This document shows, in pieces, positions 44,307 through 52,794 of a stretch of 64,000 nucleotides of DNA. Every line of letters starts with the position of its first letter. Position 1 is the first letter of the stretch. The DNA is from WLJO01 sp945889085. Lineage in GTDB: Bacteria; Actinomycetota; Acidimicrobiia; Acidimicrobiales; Ilumatobacteraceae. A program made the position numbers and the translations under genes. The stretch covers positions 1-64,000 of the forward strand of contig CAMDBM010000004.1 of assembly GCA_945889085.1 (NCBI GenBank), written 5' to 3'. The notes below the pieces were generated by a model, which did no database searches, was not told the DNA's origin, and saw only the letters and a list, made by a program, of their open reading frames with translations.

Positions 44307-44582
44307 ATGGAAGCCCTTTCGCGAGTCCTCGCCCAGGCAACAGAACTGACGGCGAGCGATCTGAAGAAGAACAACGCGGCCATCGGTGCCGGCTTCGCCT
44401 ATGGCCTCGCGGCCATCGGGCCGGGCGTCGGCATCGGTTACGTCGTCGGCAAGGCCATCGAGTCGATGGCGCGTCAGCCGGAATCGGCCGGCATGGTCCG
44501 TACGACGATGTTCCTCGGTATCGCTTTCACCGAGGCGCTCGCCCTGATCGGCTTCGTCGTCTTCATCCTTCTGGGTCTGTAA
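44307..44582 (+). CDS. atpE: ATP synthase F0 subunit c
   Basis: Subunit c has 91 residues, longer than the usual 70-80 because of an N-terminal extension of about 18 residues (MEALSRVLAQATELTAS). Two helices flank the polar loop ARQP (55-58). The ion-binding carboxylate is Glu 76 in IAFTEALAL; no sodium-type Gln is evident, so it looks proton-driven. A strong AGGAG lies at 44290-44294. It ends with TAA, a normal stop here. Confidence 0.95.
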   Translation: MEALSRVLAQATELTASDLKKNNAAIGAGFAYGLAAIGPGVGIGYVVGKAIESMARQPESAGMVRTTMFLGIAFTEALALIGFVVFILLGL

Positions 44583-44590
44583 GGAGCACC

Positions 44591-45211
44591 GTGCACACCG
44601 CTACCGTCGCCCATCTGGGTGCGGGCGGGTTCCGGGTCGTTTCTTCAGCCGAAGAGTCGACCACGACCGTGCCCGCCCCGGGCAATATCGCCGAGGTCGC
44701 TGTCCCCGAGAAGTCGGGGCCGAGCCCGATCGCGCCCGAGAAATATGAATTGATCTGGGCTCTCGGGGCGTTCGTTGTGTTCGCGCTCCTCATGCGATTG
44801 TTCCTGTTCCCCCGACTCAAGAAGGGGATGAACGCGCGGTACGGCAAGATCCGCAGCGATCACGAAACCGCCGAATCCACGCGAGCCGCCGCCGAAAGTG
44901 AAGTTGCGGAGTATCAGTCCGCGCTCGCTTCAGTGAAGGCCGAGGCAGCCGGACGGATCGACGTGGCCCGCCAGGCACTGGAGACCGAGCGCACCGCTCG
45001 CATCGCCGAGGCCAACGCTCGCATTGCCGTGCGCAAGGCAGCGGCGGTTGCCGAGACGGATGCAGCGATGGCTGCTGCCCGTCAGAGCATCGAGGCGGCC
45101 GTCGGATCTGTGGCAGAACGTGCGACAGAATTGACGCTCGGGAAGCGTCCGGATCCGGCCACGGTGCAACGCGCAGTCGCCGAGGCAATGCGCTCGGGGG
45201 TGAATTCGTGA
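44591..45211 (+). CDS. atpF: ATP synthase F0 subunit b
   Basis: This 206-residue stator subunit has a long N-terminal extension (about 1-48), a membrane helix beginning at YELIWALGAFVVFALL, and a long Ala/Glu-rich coiled coil. The helix ends in FPRLKKGM, mirrored in the next gene product (PTLKKGM), so the two are paralogues. The start is GTG at 44591, with AAGGAG immediately upstream (44581-44586). Its stop overlaps the next gene. Confidence 0.9.
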   Translation: MHTATVAHLGAGGFRVVSSAEESTTTVPAPGNIAEVAVPEKSGPSPIAPEKYELIWALGAFVVFALLMRLFLFPRLKKGMNARYGKIRSDHETAESTRAAAESEVAEYQSALASVKAEAAGRIDVARQALETERTARIAEANARIAVRKAAAVAETDAAMAAARQSIEAAVGSVAERATELTLGKRPDPATVQRAVAEAMRSGVNS

Positions 45212-45747
45212 ACGTCATGACCTTGTTGGCGACCGAGGATCCGACACGTACCCACTCATGGATCTGGCCGGAGGGCTACGAGCTCTACTTCGGTGGTGCC
45301 GCATCGATCTTCGTGTTCGCCCTGCTGTTCAAGTTCGCAGGACCGACGCTGAAGAAAGGGATGTCCGACCGTACGGCGCGTATCCAGAAGCAACTGGACG
45401 ACGCTGCCAACGCGATGAGTTCGGCACAGGCAGAGGCAATCCGGATTCGCGAGGCCAAAGGTGACATCGGGTCTGAGCGGGCCCGTCTGCTCGCCGAGGC
45501 CGACACACAGGCACAGCAGCTTCTCGTTGATGGTCGTGCACGACTCGAGGTCGAGATTGTCGATCTGGAGACCAAGGCAGTAGCGGACAACGTCGCGGCC
45601 TCCGGTCGCATCGGAGATGAGCTTCGTGCCGAGGTTGCCCGACTGTCCATCGCAGCCGTCGACCACGTGGTGAGCGGTTCGCTTGATGCGGCCACGCACC
45701 AGGAATTGATCGAGAACTTCATTGTGAGAGTGGGGGCAGGCCGATGA
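45208..45747 (+). CDS. ATP synthase F0 second b-type subunit (b')
   Basis: This 179-residue protein has the same layout as the upstream b subunit: PEGYELYFGGAASIFVFALLFKFAGPTLKKGM versus PEKYELIWALGAFVVFALL in the first copy, then a coiled coil (about 55-150). It is therefore a b' partner in a heterodimeric stator. The start is GTG at 45208, overlapping atpF by 4 bases; ATG at 45217 is possible. It overlaps atpH by 4 bases. In Mycobacterium the equivalent protein is fused to delta. Confidence 0.88.
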   Translation: MNVMTLLATEDPTRTHSWIWPEGYELYFGGAASIFVFALLFKFAGPTLKKGMSDRTARIQKQLDDAANAMSSAQAEAIRIREAKGDIGSERARLLAEADTQAQQLLVDGRARLEVEIVDLETKAVADNVAASGRIGDELRAEVARLSIAAVDHVVSGSLDAATHQELIENFIVRVGAGR

Positions 45748-46271
45748 CCGATCAGCGCATCGACGGTTACGCACGCGCTCTGTTCGAGATCGCGCGTGCC
45801 GAAGGCACGCTCGACACTGTCGAGGACGAGTTGTATCGCTTCGCCCGTGCACTCGAGGGCAGTGAGGCATTGCGCAACTCGCTCACCGACGAACAGATCC
45901 CGGCCAGTCGCCGTCAATCAATCGTCGAGGACCTCGTGGGCGGCAGTGCGTCGCCGACGACGGTTCAACTCGTGAGCATGGTGGTGGGTTCGGGCCGCGG
46001 ACGTGACCTGCCGGCAATTGTCGACAGCCTTGTTGCGCGGGCCTCGAGCGCCAAGAACCTCGAACTCGCAGAAGTTCGTACCGCAGTCCCGCTCACCGGT
46101 GATCAGGAGAGTCGGCTCGCAGCCGCCCTCGCAGCGGCGACCGGCAAGAGCGTCAATCTCAAGGTCGTGGTGGACCCGTTCGTGATCGGCGGTGTCGTCG
46201 CCACTATTGGCGACACCGTGATCGACGGAAGCGTCCGCAGCCGCATCGAACAACTCAAGTCTCGGCTCTAG
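45744..46271 (+). CDS. atpH: ATP synthase F1 subunit delta
   Basis: Delta has 175 residues and connects the F1 head to the b stalk. The N-terminal IDGYARALFEIARAEG and the C-terminal VDPFVIGGVVATIGDTVIDGSVRSRIEQL are typical OSCP/delta signatures. Its ATG overlaps the b' stop (ATGA), and it is followed by atpA after 14 bases. Confidence 0.95.
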   Translation: MTDQRIDGYARALFEIARAEGTLDTVEDELYRFARALEGSEALRNSLTDEQIPASRRQSIVEDLVGGSASPTTVQLVSMVVGSGRGRDLPAIVDSLVARASSAKNLELAEVRTAVPLTGDQESRLAAALAAATGKSVNLKVVVDPFVIGGVVATIGDTVIDGSVRSRIEQLKSRL

Positions 46272-46285
46272 AAGGACACATCTGT

Positions 46286-47878
46286 ATGGCAGAGCTCACG
46301 TTCAGCGCCGGCGACATCGCCGCCGCACTCAAGAAGAACCTGGACGGCTTCGAAGCCTCGTTTGAGGCCCGCACCGTCGGGCGAGTCACCGAGGTCGGAG
46401 ACGGCATCGCCCGTGTATCCGGTCTGCCGGACTGCGCCGTGAACGAACTCCTAGAGTTCGAGGACGGGACGATTGGCCTCGCCCTCAACCTCGACGAGGC
46501 GTCGATCGGCGTGGTCGTGCTCGGCGAGGGTTTCCACATCGAAGAGGGCCAGACAGTCAAGGCCACCGGCCGGATCCTGTCCGTGCCCGTCGGTGATGGC
46601 GTGTTGGGGCGTGTGGTGAATGCCCTCGGTGAGCCCATCGACGGCAAGGGACCCCTCGTGGGCACCCAGTCCCGCCGCATGGAGATCCAGGCCCCCGGCA
46701 TCATGGGACGCAAGCCCGTGCACGAGCCGATGCAAACGGGTATCAAGGCCATCGATGCCATGACCCCGATCGGTCGTGGCCAGCGCGAACTCATCATCGG
46801 TGACCGCAAGACCGGCAAGACCACGGTTGCCATCGACACGATCCTGAACCAGCGCGGTCAGAGCGTGAAGTGCATCTACGTCGCCATCGGCCAGAAGGGC
46901 TCCACGGTTGCCCAAACAGTGGAGGTCCTGCGCCAGGCAGGCGCGATGGACTACACGGTCGTCGTGGTGGCCCCCGCGTCCGACTCGGCCCCCTTCAAGT
47001 ACCTCGCTCCGTACGCCGGCTGTGCCATGGGCCAGCACTGGATGGAGAACGGCGAGCACGCCCTTGTGGTGTACGACGACCTCTCCAAGCAGGCCGAGGC
47101 CTACCGCCAGATGTCGCTGCTGTTGCGTCGCCCGCCGGGCCGTGAGGCGTATCCCGGCGACGTGTTCTACCTACACAGCCGCTTGCTCGAGCGCGCAGCC
47201 AAGCTGAGCGACGAGAACGGCGCCGGTTCGCTCACGGCCCTCCCGGTCATCGAGACCAAAGCCGGTGACGTGTCCGCATACATTCCCACCAACGTGATCT
47301 CGATCACCGACGGTCAGGTGTACCTGCAGGACTCACTGTTCAAATCCGGTGTGCGTCCGGCCGTCGACGTGGGCATCTCGGTGTCCCGCGTGGGTGGTGC
47401 TGCGCAGATCAAGGCCATGAAGGCCGTCTCCGGCACCCTGAAGCTCGACCTCGCGCAGTTCCGCGAGCTCGAGGCGTTCGCAACGTTCGGTTCGGAACTC
47501 GACGCCATCTCCAAGGCACAGCTTGAGCGCGGTTACCGCCTCGTCGAACTGTTGAAGCAGCCGCTCAACAGCCCGATGTCGGTTGAGGAGCAGGTCGTCT
47601 CGATCTTCGCCGGAACCCGTGGCTACCTCGATGACGAGGCAGTCTCCGACGTGCGTCGCTTCGAGAGCGAATTGCTCGACTACGTGCGCTCCCGCCACGC
47701 CGGTCTCCTCGCGGAGATCAAGGCCAAGGGAGTCCCGGACGCCCTTGCCGATGTCGTGAAGTCGTTCAAGGACCAGTTCCAGAGCGGCGCCGCACTCGGC
47801 CGTGCTGCCGATCCCACCGCCACGTCTGCTGGCGAACTGGGCGAGGCTCACTCGGACAAGACTCTTGCGACGGAGTAG
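46286..47878 (+). CDS. atpA: ATP synthase F1 subunit alpha
   Basis: Alpha has 530 residues. The Walker A motif is GDRKTGKT (172-179), Walker B lies in ALVVYDDLSKQAEAYRQM, and SVSRVGGAAQIKAM contains the conserved Arg (near 376) that completes catalytic sites on beta. It carries the usual N-terminal beta-barrel and C-terminal helical domain. Confidence 0.98.
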   Translation: MAELTFSAGDIAAALKKNLDGFEASFEARTVGRVTEVGDGIARVSGLPDCAVNELLEFEDGTIGLALNLDEASIGVVVLGEGFHIEEGQTVKATGRILSVPVGDGVLGRVVNALGEPIDGKGPLVGTQSRRMEIQAPGIMGRKPVHEPMQTGIKAIDAMTPIGRGQRELIIGDRKTGKTTVAIDTILNQRGQSVKCIYVAIGQKGSTVAQTVEVLRQAGAMDYTVVVVAPASDSAPFKYLAPYAGCAMGQHWMENGEHALVVYDDLSKQAEAYRQMSLLLRRPPGREAYPGDVFYLHSRLLERAAKLSDENGAGSLTALPVIETKAGDVSAYIPTNVISITDGQVYLQDSLFKSGVRPAVDVGISVSRVGGAAQIKAMKAVSGTLKLDLAQFRELEAFATFGSELDAISKAQLERGYRLVELLKQPLNSPMSVEEQVVSIFAGTRGYLDDEAVSDVRRFESELLDYVRSRHAGLLAEIKAKGVPDALADVVKSFKDQFQSGAALGRAADPTATSAGELGEAHSDKTLATE

Positions 47879-47888
47879 GTAGAACTCG

Positions 47889-48845
47889 ATGGCCGGTGGA
47901 CAGGAGAGAATTCTTCGGGGACGCATTCGTAGCATCCAGGCAACGAAGAAGATCACTCGCGCCATGGAACTCATTGCGGCGTCCCGAATCGTCAAGGCGC
48001 AGCAGCGAGTCCATGCCGCGGTGCCGTATAGCGACCAGATCACCGAGGTCGTCAAGCACCTCGCCGCCGCCGGCGGCGAGGCCCGCACCCCCATCCTCGA
48101 GGGTCGAGCCGAGGTACGCACCAAGTGTTACGTCGTCATGACGGCGGATCGCGGTCTGTGCGGTGGCTACAACACTGGCGTGTTGCGTGCCACGGAGGGC
48201 GAGATCAAGGCAGATGTGCTCGCTGGTCTGGACTACTCCATCATCGCGATCGGTCGCAAGGCCGAGATGTACTTCCGTTTCCGTGGATACAAGATCACCA
48301 CGATCTACAACGGTTTCACCGACAATCCGTCGTACCTGAACGCCAAGGTCATCGGCCAGGACGTGGTTCGCCGCTTCCTCGACGGCGAAGTGGACTCGGT
48401 CGAGCTCGTCTACACCCGTTTCATCAGTGCCGGTTCGCAGGAAGTGGTGCGTCGCCCGCTCGTTCCGCTTGATCGCGAGCTCGTGAGCACGCATGGCGCG
48501 GACGGCGATCACGCTGGATCCGCAGCGTCCTACGAGTTCGAGCCCGACCCGAGTGCCATCCTCGAGACCCTCATGCCGCGTTACGTCGAGGCCCGCGTCT
48601 ACGCGGCCCTGCTCAACGCTGCAGCGAGCGAGCACGCCTTCCGCCAGCGAGCCATGAAGTCGGCAACCGACAATGCCGAGGAACTCATCAAGAACCTGTC
48701 GCGCGTGATGAACCGCGCCCGTCAGGACTCCATCACCACCGAGATCATGGAGATCGTCAGTGGTGCCGAGGCCCTCAGCGGCGACAAGAACCCGCACGTC
48801 CCGTACGTCGATCTTGACGCCGTTGCCCAACCGGCCTCCCGGTAA
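47889..48845 (+). CDS. atpG: ATP synthase F1 subunit gamma
   Basis: Gamma is the 318-residue rotor subunit. MAGGQERILRGRIRSIQATKKITRAMELIAASRI is interrupted here into its two hallmark parts: the N-terminal ITRAMELIAA helix and the central TADRGLCGGYN. The C-terminal helix ends NLSRVMNRARQDSITTEIMEIV. An insertion near residue 195 (STHGADGDHAGSAASYEF) is slightly longer than in E. coli and resembles actinobacterial gamma. The gene ends with TAA. Confidence 0.97.
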   Translation: MAGGQERILRGRIRSIQATKKITRAMELIAASRIVKAQQRVHAAVPYSDQITEVVKHLAAAGGEARTPILEGRAEVRTKCYVVMTADRGLCGGYNTGVLRATEGEIKADVLAGLDYSIIAIGRKAEMYFRFRGYKITTIYNGFTDNPSYLNAKVIGQDVVRRFLDGEVDSVELVYTRFISAGSQEVVRRPLVPLDRELVSTHGADGDHAGSAASYEFEPDPSAILETLMPRYVEARVYAALLNAAASEHAFRQRAMKSATDNAEELIKNLSRVMNRARQDSITTEIMEIVSGAEALSGDKNPHVPYVDLDAVAQPASR

Positions 48846-48887
48846 GTACGCACGATCAGGTTCGAAGAACCAGGAGAACACAGCAAC

Positions 48888-50324
48888 ATGACCATGACCG
48901 AGAACCAGCTGAAGACCGGCCGGGTCGTCGGCATTGCCGGCCCGGTGATCGACGTCGAGTTCCCGCGCGGATCGCTGCCGGAACTCAACAGTGCGCTCGA
49001 GATGACCATCACCCTGGAGGGCACGAACATTTCGGTGCTCGCCGAAGTGGCACAGCAGCTCGGTGACAGCCGAGTGCGCGCCGTGTGCATGAAGCCGACC
49101 GACGGTCTGCGGCGTGGCACCGAGGTGCGCAACACCGGCCACGGCCTGCGTGTGCCCGTGGGTGAGCGCACGCTCGGCCATGTGTGGAACGTGTGGGGCG
49201 ACGTGCTCGACGACGATCCCGCCAAGTACGAGGACATGGATCGTTGGGAGATCCACCGTCCCGCCCCGGACTTCGACACCCTCGAGCCGTCCAAGCGCTT
49301 GTTCGAGACCGGAATCAAGGTGATCGACCTTCTCACCCCGTACGTCGCTGGTGGCAAGATCGGCCTGTTCGGTGGTGCCGGCGTCGGTAAGACCGTGCTC
49401 ATCACCGAGATGATCCGTCGTGTGGCCCAGAACCATGGTGGTGTGTCGGTGTTCGCCGGCGTGGGCGAGCGCACCCGTGAGGGCACCGACCTCCGGATCG
49501 AGATGGAAGAGTCGGGCGTGTTCGAGAAGGCCGCGCTGGTCTTCGGCCAGATGGACGAGCCGCCGGGCGTGCGCCTCCGCGTCGCCCTCTCGGCCCTCAC
49601 CATGGCCGAGTACTTCCGTGACGTGCAGAACCAGGACGTGCTGCTCTTCATCGACAACATCTTCCGCTTCGTGCAGGCAGGCTCCGAGGTGTCCACCCTC
49701 CTCGGCCGTATGCCTTCGGCCGTGGGCTACCAGCCCACGCTCGCCGACGAGATGGGTCAGTTGCAGGAGCGCATCACGTCAACCCGAGGTCGTTCGATCA
49801 CCTCGCTGCAGGCCGTGTACGTGCCCGCCGACGACTACACCGACCCGGCTCCGTTCACCACCTTCACCCACCTCGACGCCACCACCGAGTTGTCCCGCCA
49901 GGTGGCTGCTCTCGGTATCTACCCCGCCGTGGACCCGCTCGCCTCAACCTCGACGATTCTCCAGCCCGACGTGGTGGGCGAGCGCCACTACAGCGTGGCC
50001 CGTGGCGTGCAGGAGAACCTGCAGCGCTACAAGGAACTGCAGGACATCATCGCCATTCTCGGTCTTGATGAGCTTTCCGACGAGGATCGCCTCACGGTGA
50101 ACCGCGCTCGCAAGATCCAGCGGTTCTTGTCACAGCCGTTCTACGTGGCCGAGGTGTTCACCGGCGTGAAGGGCGAGACCGTCCCCGTTGCCGAGACCGT
50201 CGAGAGCTTTGAGGCGATCCTGCGTGGAGACCTCGACGAGGTTCCCGAGCAGGCGTTCTTGAACGTCGGCGGCGTGGAGCAGGTGCTCGCGAAGGCGAAG
50301 ACCCTGCAGGAACAGGTCGGCTGA
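48888..50324 (+). CDS. atpD: ATP synthase F1 subunit beta
   Basis: Beta is the 478-residue catalytic subunit. The P loop is GGAGVGKT (162-169), the catalytic Glu is in VGERTREG, and Walker B in VLLFIDNIFRFVQAGSE. ALGIYPAVDPLASTS is also typical. AGGAG lies about 12 bases upstream; a second ATG follows two codons later. It is separated from atpG by 42 bases. Confidence 0.98.
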   Translation: MTMTENQLKTGRVVGIAGPVIDVEFPRGSLPELNSALEMTITLEGTNISVLAEVAQQLGDSRVRAVCMKPTDGLRRGTEVRNTGHGLRVPVGERTLGHVWNVWGDVLDDDPAKYEDMDRWEIHRPAPDFDTLEPSKRLFETGIKVIDLLTPYVAGGKIGLFGGAGVGKTVLITEMIRRVAQNHGGVSVFAGVGERTREGTDLRIEMEESGVFEKAALVFGQMDEPPGVRLRVALSALTMAEYFRDVQNQDVLLFIDNIFRFVQAGSEVSTLLGRMPSAVGYQPTLADEMGQLQERITSTRGRSITSLQAVYVPADDYTDPAPFTTFTHLDATTELSRQVAALGIYPAVDPLASTSTILQPDVVGERHYSVARGVQENLQRYKELQDIIAILGLDELSDEDRLTVNRARKIQRFLSQPFYVAEVFTGVKGETVPVAETVESFEAILRGDLDEVPEQAFLNVGGVEQVLAKAKTLQEQVG

Positions 50325-50326
50325 GC

Positions 50327-50758
50327 ATGTCAGAGTCGATGCACGTTGAGGTCGTGTCGCCGGAGAAGGTCATCTTTTCCGGCGAGGCAACGATGGTGCT
50401 CACGCGCACTCTCGGCGTCGGTGATATTGCCTTCCAGGCGAACCACGCCCCATTCCTCGGGGCAATCGTGGAGTGCGTCACCAAGATCTACACCACCGAC
50501 GGTGGCGTGCAGGATCTTGCTGTCCACGGCGGTTTCGTCGAGGTGAGCAACAACCGTGTGTCCATCCTGTCGGACCTCGCCGAACTCGCGAGCGAGATTG
50601 ACCGGGATCGTGCGCGTCGCGCCATGGAACGTGCGGAGGAGACGATGCGTCAGGGGCACGACGCCGAGGCAGAGGCGGCCCTTCGCCGTGCTCACGCCCG
50701 GATCAACGCCGCCGGTGGCGTTGACGGACAGAGCGGCGGGGTTCGTCCCGGTCACTGA
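50327..50758 (+). CDS. atpC: ATP synthase F1 subunit epsilon
   Basis: Epsilon has 143 residues: an N-terminal beta-sandwich (MHVEVVSPEKVIFSGEATMV, GVQDLAVHGGFVEVSNNRVSIL) and a C-terminal helical hairpin ending in a Gly-rich tail. It inhibits ATP hydrolysis when extended. ATG at 50327 begins two bases after the atpD stop; an ATG four codons later is an alternative. Confidence 0.95.
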   Translation: MSESMHVEVVSPEKVIFSGEATMVLTRTLGVGDIAFQANHAPFLGAIVECVTKIYTTDGGVQDLAVHGGFVEVSNNRVSILSDLAELASEIDRDRARRAMERAEETMRQGHDAEAEAALRRAHARINAAGGVDGQSGGVRPGH

Positions 50759-50770
50759 CCACCAACAGAA

Positions 50771-51925
50771 CTACTCGACTTCCGGGTCTGGCTCCGTGGG
50801 CATCGCCTCCGGGTCCAGACCCGGAAACTCGTTTTGGGCAAGCACGTTGGCACGGCGGAGCATCCGCCGCTCGACCGCCGAGACGAAGGCGGTGATGGCG
50901 AGCGCAGCGCCGACCCCGAGTTGGAGCGCGATCGCCCAACGGATACGGGCAGGGTCTGCAGTGCCGTCCACTGCTGCGAATGAGAAGGCCTGGCGGTACG
51001 ACACGGCGTAACCCGTTACGACCGCCCCGGCGATCCCCCACCACAACGGGGTGCCGGATCGCTTCTTGAGGGCGAGTCCGATACCGAACGCGATGAGGGC
51101 GATGCCCCCCGCAATGAAGCACGCAACGCGCTGTGCGACGTCTGCGCGCTCTACCGAGGCCCTGCTCGCAGCCACGGTTACGTTGGCCACGAGACAGGCG
51201 AGCACGCCGAGCGCCGCGAACGAGGTCACCGACCGGAAGAACCAGAGCACAAGGACCGTCCCGAGGAACAGCCCGATCGAGATGAGCAGCCACGAGGTCT
51301 GGTCTGGAGGTGCGAGCCAGACGAGTTCGCCGGTGACGGTGACGCTGCGCCCGCCGACCAGCAGGGGCACCTCCCAGGCCGGGTACACGACGTGGCGCTG
51401 GTTCGGTGCGACGAGGACGGCGTCGGGCGGCTCGGTGCCCATCCAGTGAGCGCGGTGGTCGTGCCACGAGACCGAATTGCCGTAGGACAACTGGTACCAG
51501 TTCGGCGTGGTGGACGACGTGACTTCCTCCGGCACCGGCACGTTGGCATCTCGCCGGCCGTTCACATACGTAGCGGGCGAGTTGAGGTTGGCGTACGTAC
51601 CGGTGGGGTCGAGACGCAGGTACGGCTCGTTGTTGTAGCCGAGCACAATGACCTCGAGCGAGGAGCGGTTCACCAGTGTGATGCCACCGTCGACGCCGAA
51701 CGTCGAGACCTCGATCCCCGCCGCATCGGGCGCCACGGACAAGATGTTCGTCTCGTAGTTCGAGAACCCCGCCTTGTCTGTGCCGCCGTGGGCCCACGCT
51801 GCCGAGGACGGGGACACGATCACGAGGGCCAGCAGAACGGCCACCACAATGCGGGTAGCTACGGGTCCCCGGACACGCCGCGGAACCCGGGCGTCTTGGG
51901 GGCCCACTTCGGACACGCTCGACAT
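50771..51925 (-). CDS. Uncharacterised membrane protein with His-rich extracellular domain
   Basis: I do not recognise a named family for this 384-residue protein. It has a cytoplasmic start, a signal-anchor helix (VAVLLALVIVSPSSAAWAHGG), an extracytoplasmic domain (about 50-205) containing SWHDHRAHWMG, then about five membrane helices and an acidic tail. The His cluster and the AHGG mature N terminus recall copper/YcnI-type envelope proteins, so metal handling is one guess. Another possibility is a secreted-domain sensor. A TACGGT -10 (51934-51939) is eight bases before the ATG. It converges on atpC with a 12-base gap. Confidence 0.75.
   Translation of the reverse strand: MSSVSEVGPQDARVPRRVRGPVATRIVVAVLLALVIVSPSSAAWAHGGTDKAGFSNYETNILSVAPDAAGIEVSTFGVDGGITLVNRSSLEVIVLGYNNEPYLRLDPTGTYANLNSPATYVNGRRDANVPVPEEVTSSTTPNWYQLSYGNSVSWHDHRAHWMGTEPPDAVLVAPNQRHVVYPAWEVPLLVGGRSVTVTGELVWLAPPDQTSWLLISIGLFLGTVLVLWFFRSVTSFAALGVLACLVANVTVAASRASVERADVAQRVACFIAGGIALIAFGIGLALKKRSGTPLWWGIAGAVVTGYAVSYRQAFSFAAVDGTADPARIRWAIALQLGVGAALAITAFVSAVERRMLRRANVLAQNEFPGLDPEAMPTEPDPEVE
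50781..50825. terminator. Likely terminator hairpin of the atp operon
   Basis: TCCGGGTCTGG (50781-50791) and CCAGACCCGGA (50815-50825) are perfect 11-base inverted repeats with a 23-base loop, starting 22 bases after the atpC stop. No U tract follows, which is common in actinobacteria. The hairpin lies inside the 3' end of the convergent membrane protein gene. Confidence 0.5.
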
Positions 51926-51932
51926 CAGTGTG

Positions 51933-51939
51933 TACCGTA
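51933..51939. promoter_or_regulatory. Overlapping divergent -10 elements
   Basis: The heptamer TACCGTA reads TACCGT on the plus strand (51933-51938) and TACGGT on the minus strand (51939-51934). Both fit the TAnnnT -10 pattern. The minus copy lies eight bases from the membrane protein ATG; the plus copy lies 43 bases from the enoyl-CoA hydratase ATG. Polymerase could not bind both at once. Confidence 0.45.
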
Positions 51940-51981
51940 TCCACTGCGCCACTCCGGCGACATTCCTTGGGGAGGAACGAC

Positions 51982-52791
51982 ATGGGAGAACTTGTTTCGC
52001 TGCAGCGTCCGCGTGAAGGCGTTGCGCTGATCACGATGACGAACCCGGCAATCATCAACTTTGGGTCCTGGAAGGCAATCGGCGAACTGTCGGCAGCGCT
52101 CAAGGAAGCACGAGAGGGAGGCGCGCGGGTTGCCGTACTGGCGTCCGGGGTTCCCGGGCACTGGTTCGAGCACGCGTGGCTCACGGACCTCATCAACACC
52201 ATGACCGGGCAGCCGACGACCGGTGAGGGCGGGGCGTGGTTCGAGTGTCTCAACGAGCTGAATCAGACGGACCTCGTCACGATCGCCGCAGTGTCGGGGG
52301 ACACGAACGGCGGGGGCTGCGAACTCGGCTGGGCGTGCGACCTTCGCATTGCCGAGGAGCAGGCGCTCTTCGGCCAGCCGGAGGTCGGCATCGGCGTGGG
52401 GACGGGCATCGGCGGCACGTCACGGCTTCGCCACCTCATCGGCCGCACGGCGACCGCCGAGATGGTGCTGCTCGGCTTCCCGATTACTGCCCAGCGCCTC
52501 TACGAACTAGGCGGCGTCAATCGTGTGGTTCCTACCGGCAAGGCCGTGGAGGTGGCGCTCGAGTGGGCGTCGATCATGGCGGACCGCCCGCCAGCAGCGC
52601 TGCAGGGCATCAAGCGGATGCTCACTGAGGGCGACAACATCTTGAAGATTGCGGACTCGGTCATGAACGACCAGATGATTTTCCAGTCGTTCAGCGGTAG
52701 CCCCGCCGCCATCGAGACAATGGCAGCGGCCCAGGCCCGCTTCGACAAGGGGGAGACCCCGCGCACGGTGTACGGCGGCCCGCACAGGTGA
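51982..52791 (+). CDS. Enoyl-CoA hydratase/isomerase family protein
   Basis: This 269-residue crotonase-fold protein has the oxyanion-hole region AVSGDTNGGGCELGWACDLRIAEEQALFGQPEVGIGVGTG split across the usual positions (GGGCELGWACD, FGQPEVGIG). The two catalytic Glu of hydratases are not both obvious. It may act as hydratase, isomerase or another CoA-ester enzyme. ATG at 51982 has a GGGGAGG ribosome-binding site at 51969-51975. It belongs to a small group of lipid-metabolism genes with the SDR and acyl-CoA dehydrogenase genes. Confidence 0.88.
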   Translation: MGELVSLQRPREGVALITMTNPAIINFGSWKAIGELSAALKEAREGGARVAVLASGVPGHWFEHAWLTDLINTMTGQPTTGEGGAWFECLNELNQTDLVTIAAVSGDTNGGGCELGWACDLRIAEEQALFGQPEVGIGVGTGIGGTSRLRHLIGRTATAEMVLLGFPITAQRLYELGGVNRVVPTGKAVEVALEWASIMADRPPAALQGIKRMLTEGDNILKIADSVMNDQMIFQSFSGSPAAIETMAAAQARFDKGETPRTVYGGPHR

Positions 52792-52794
52792 CAC

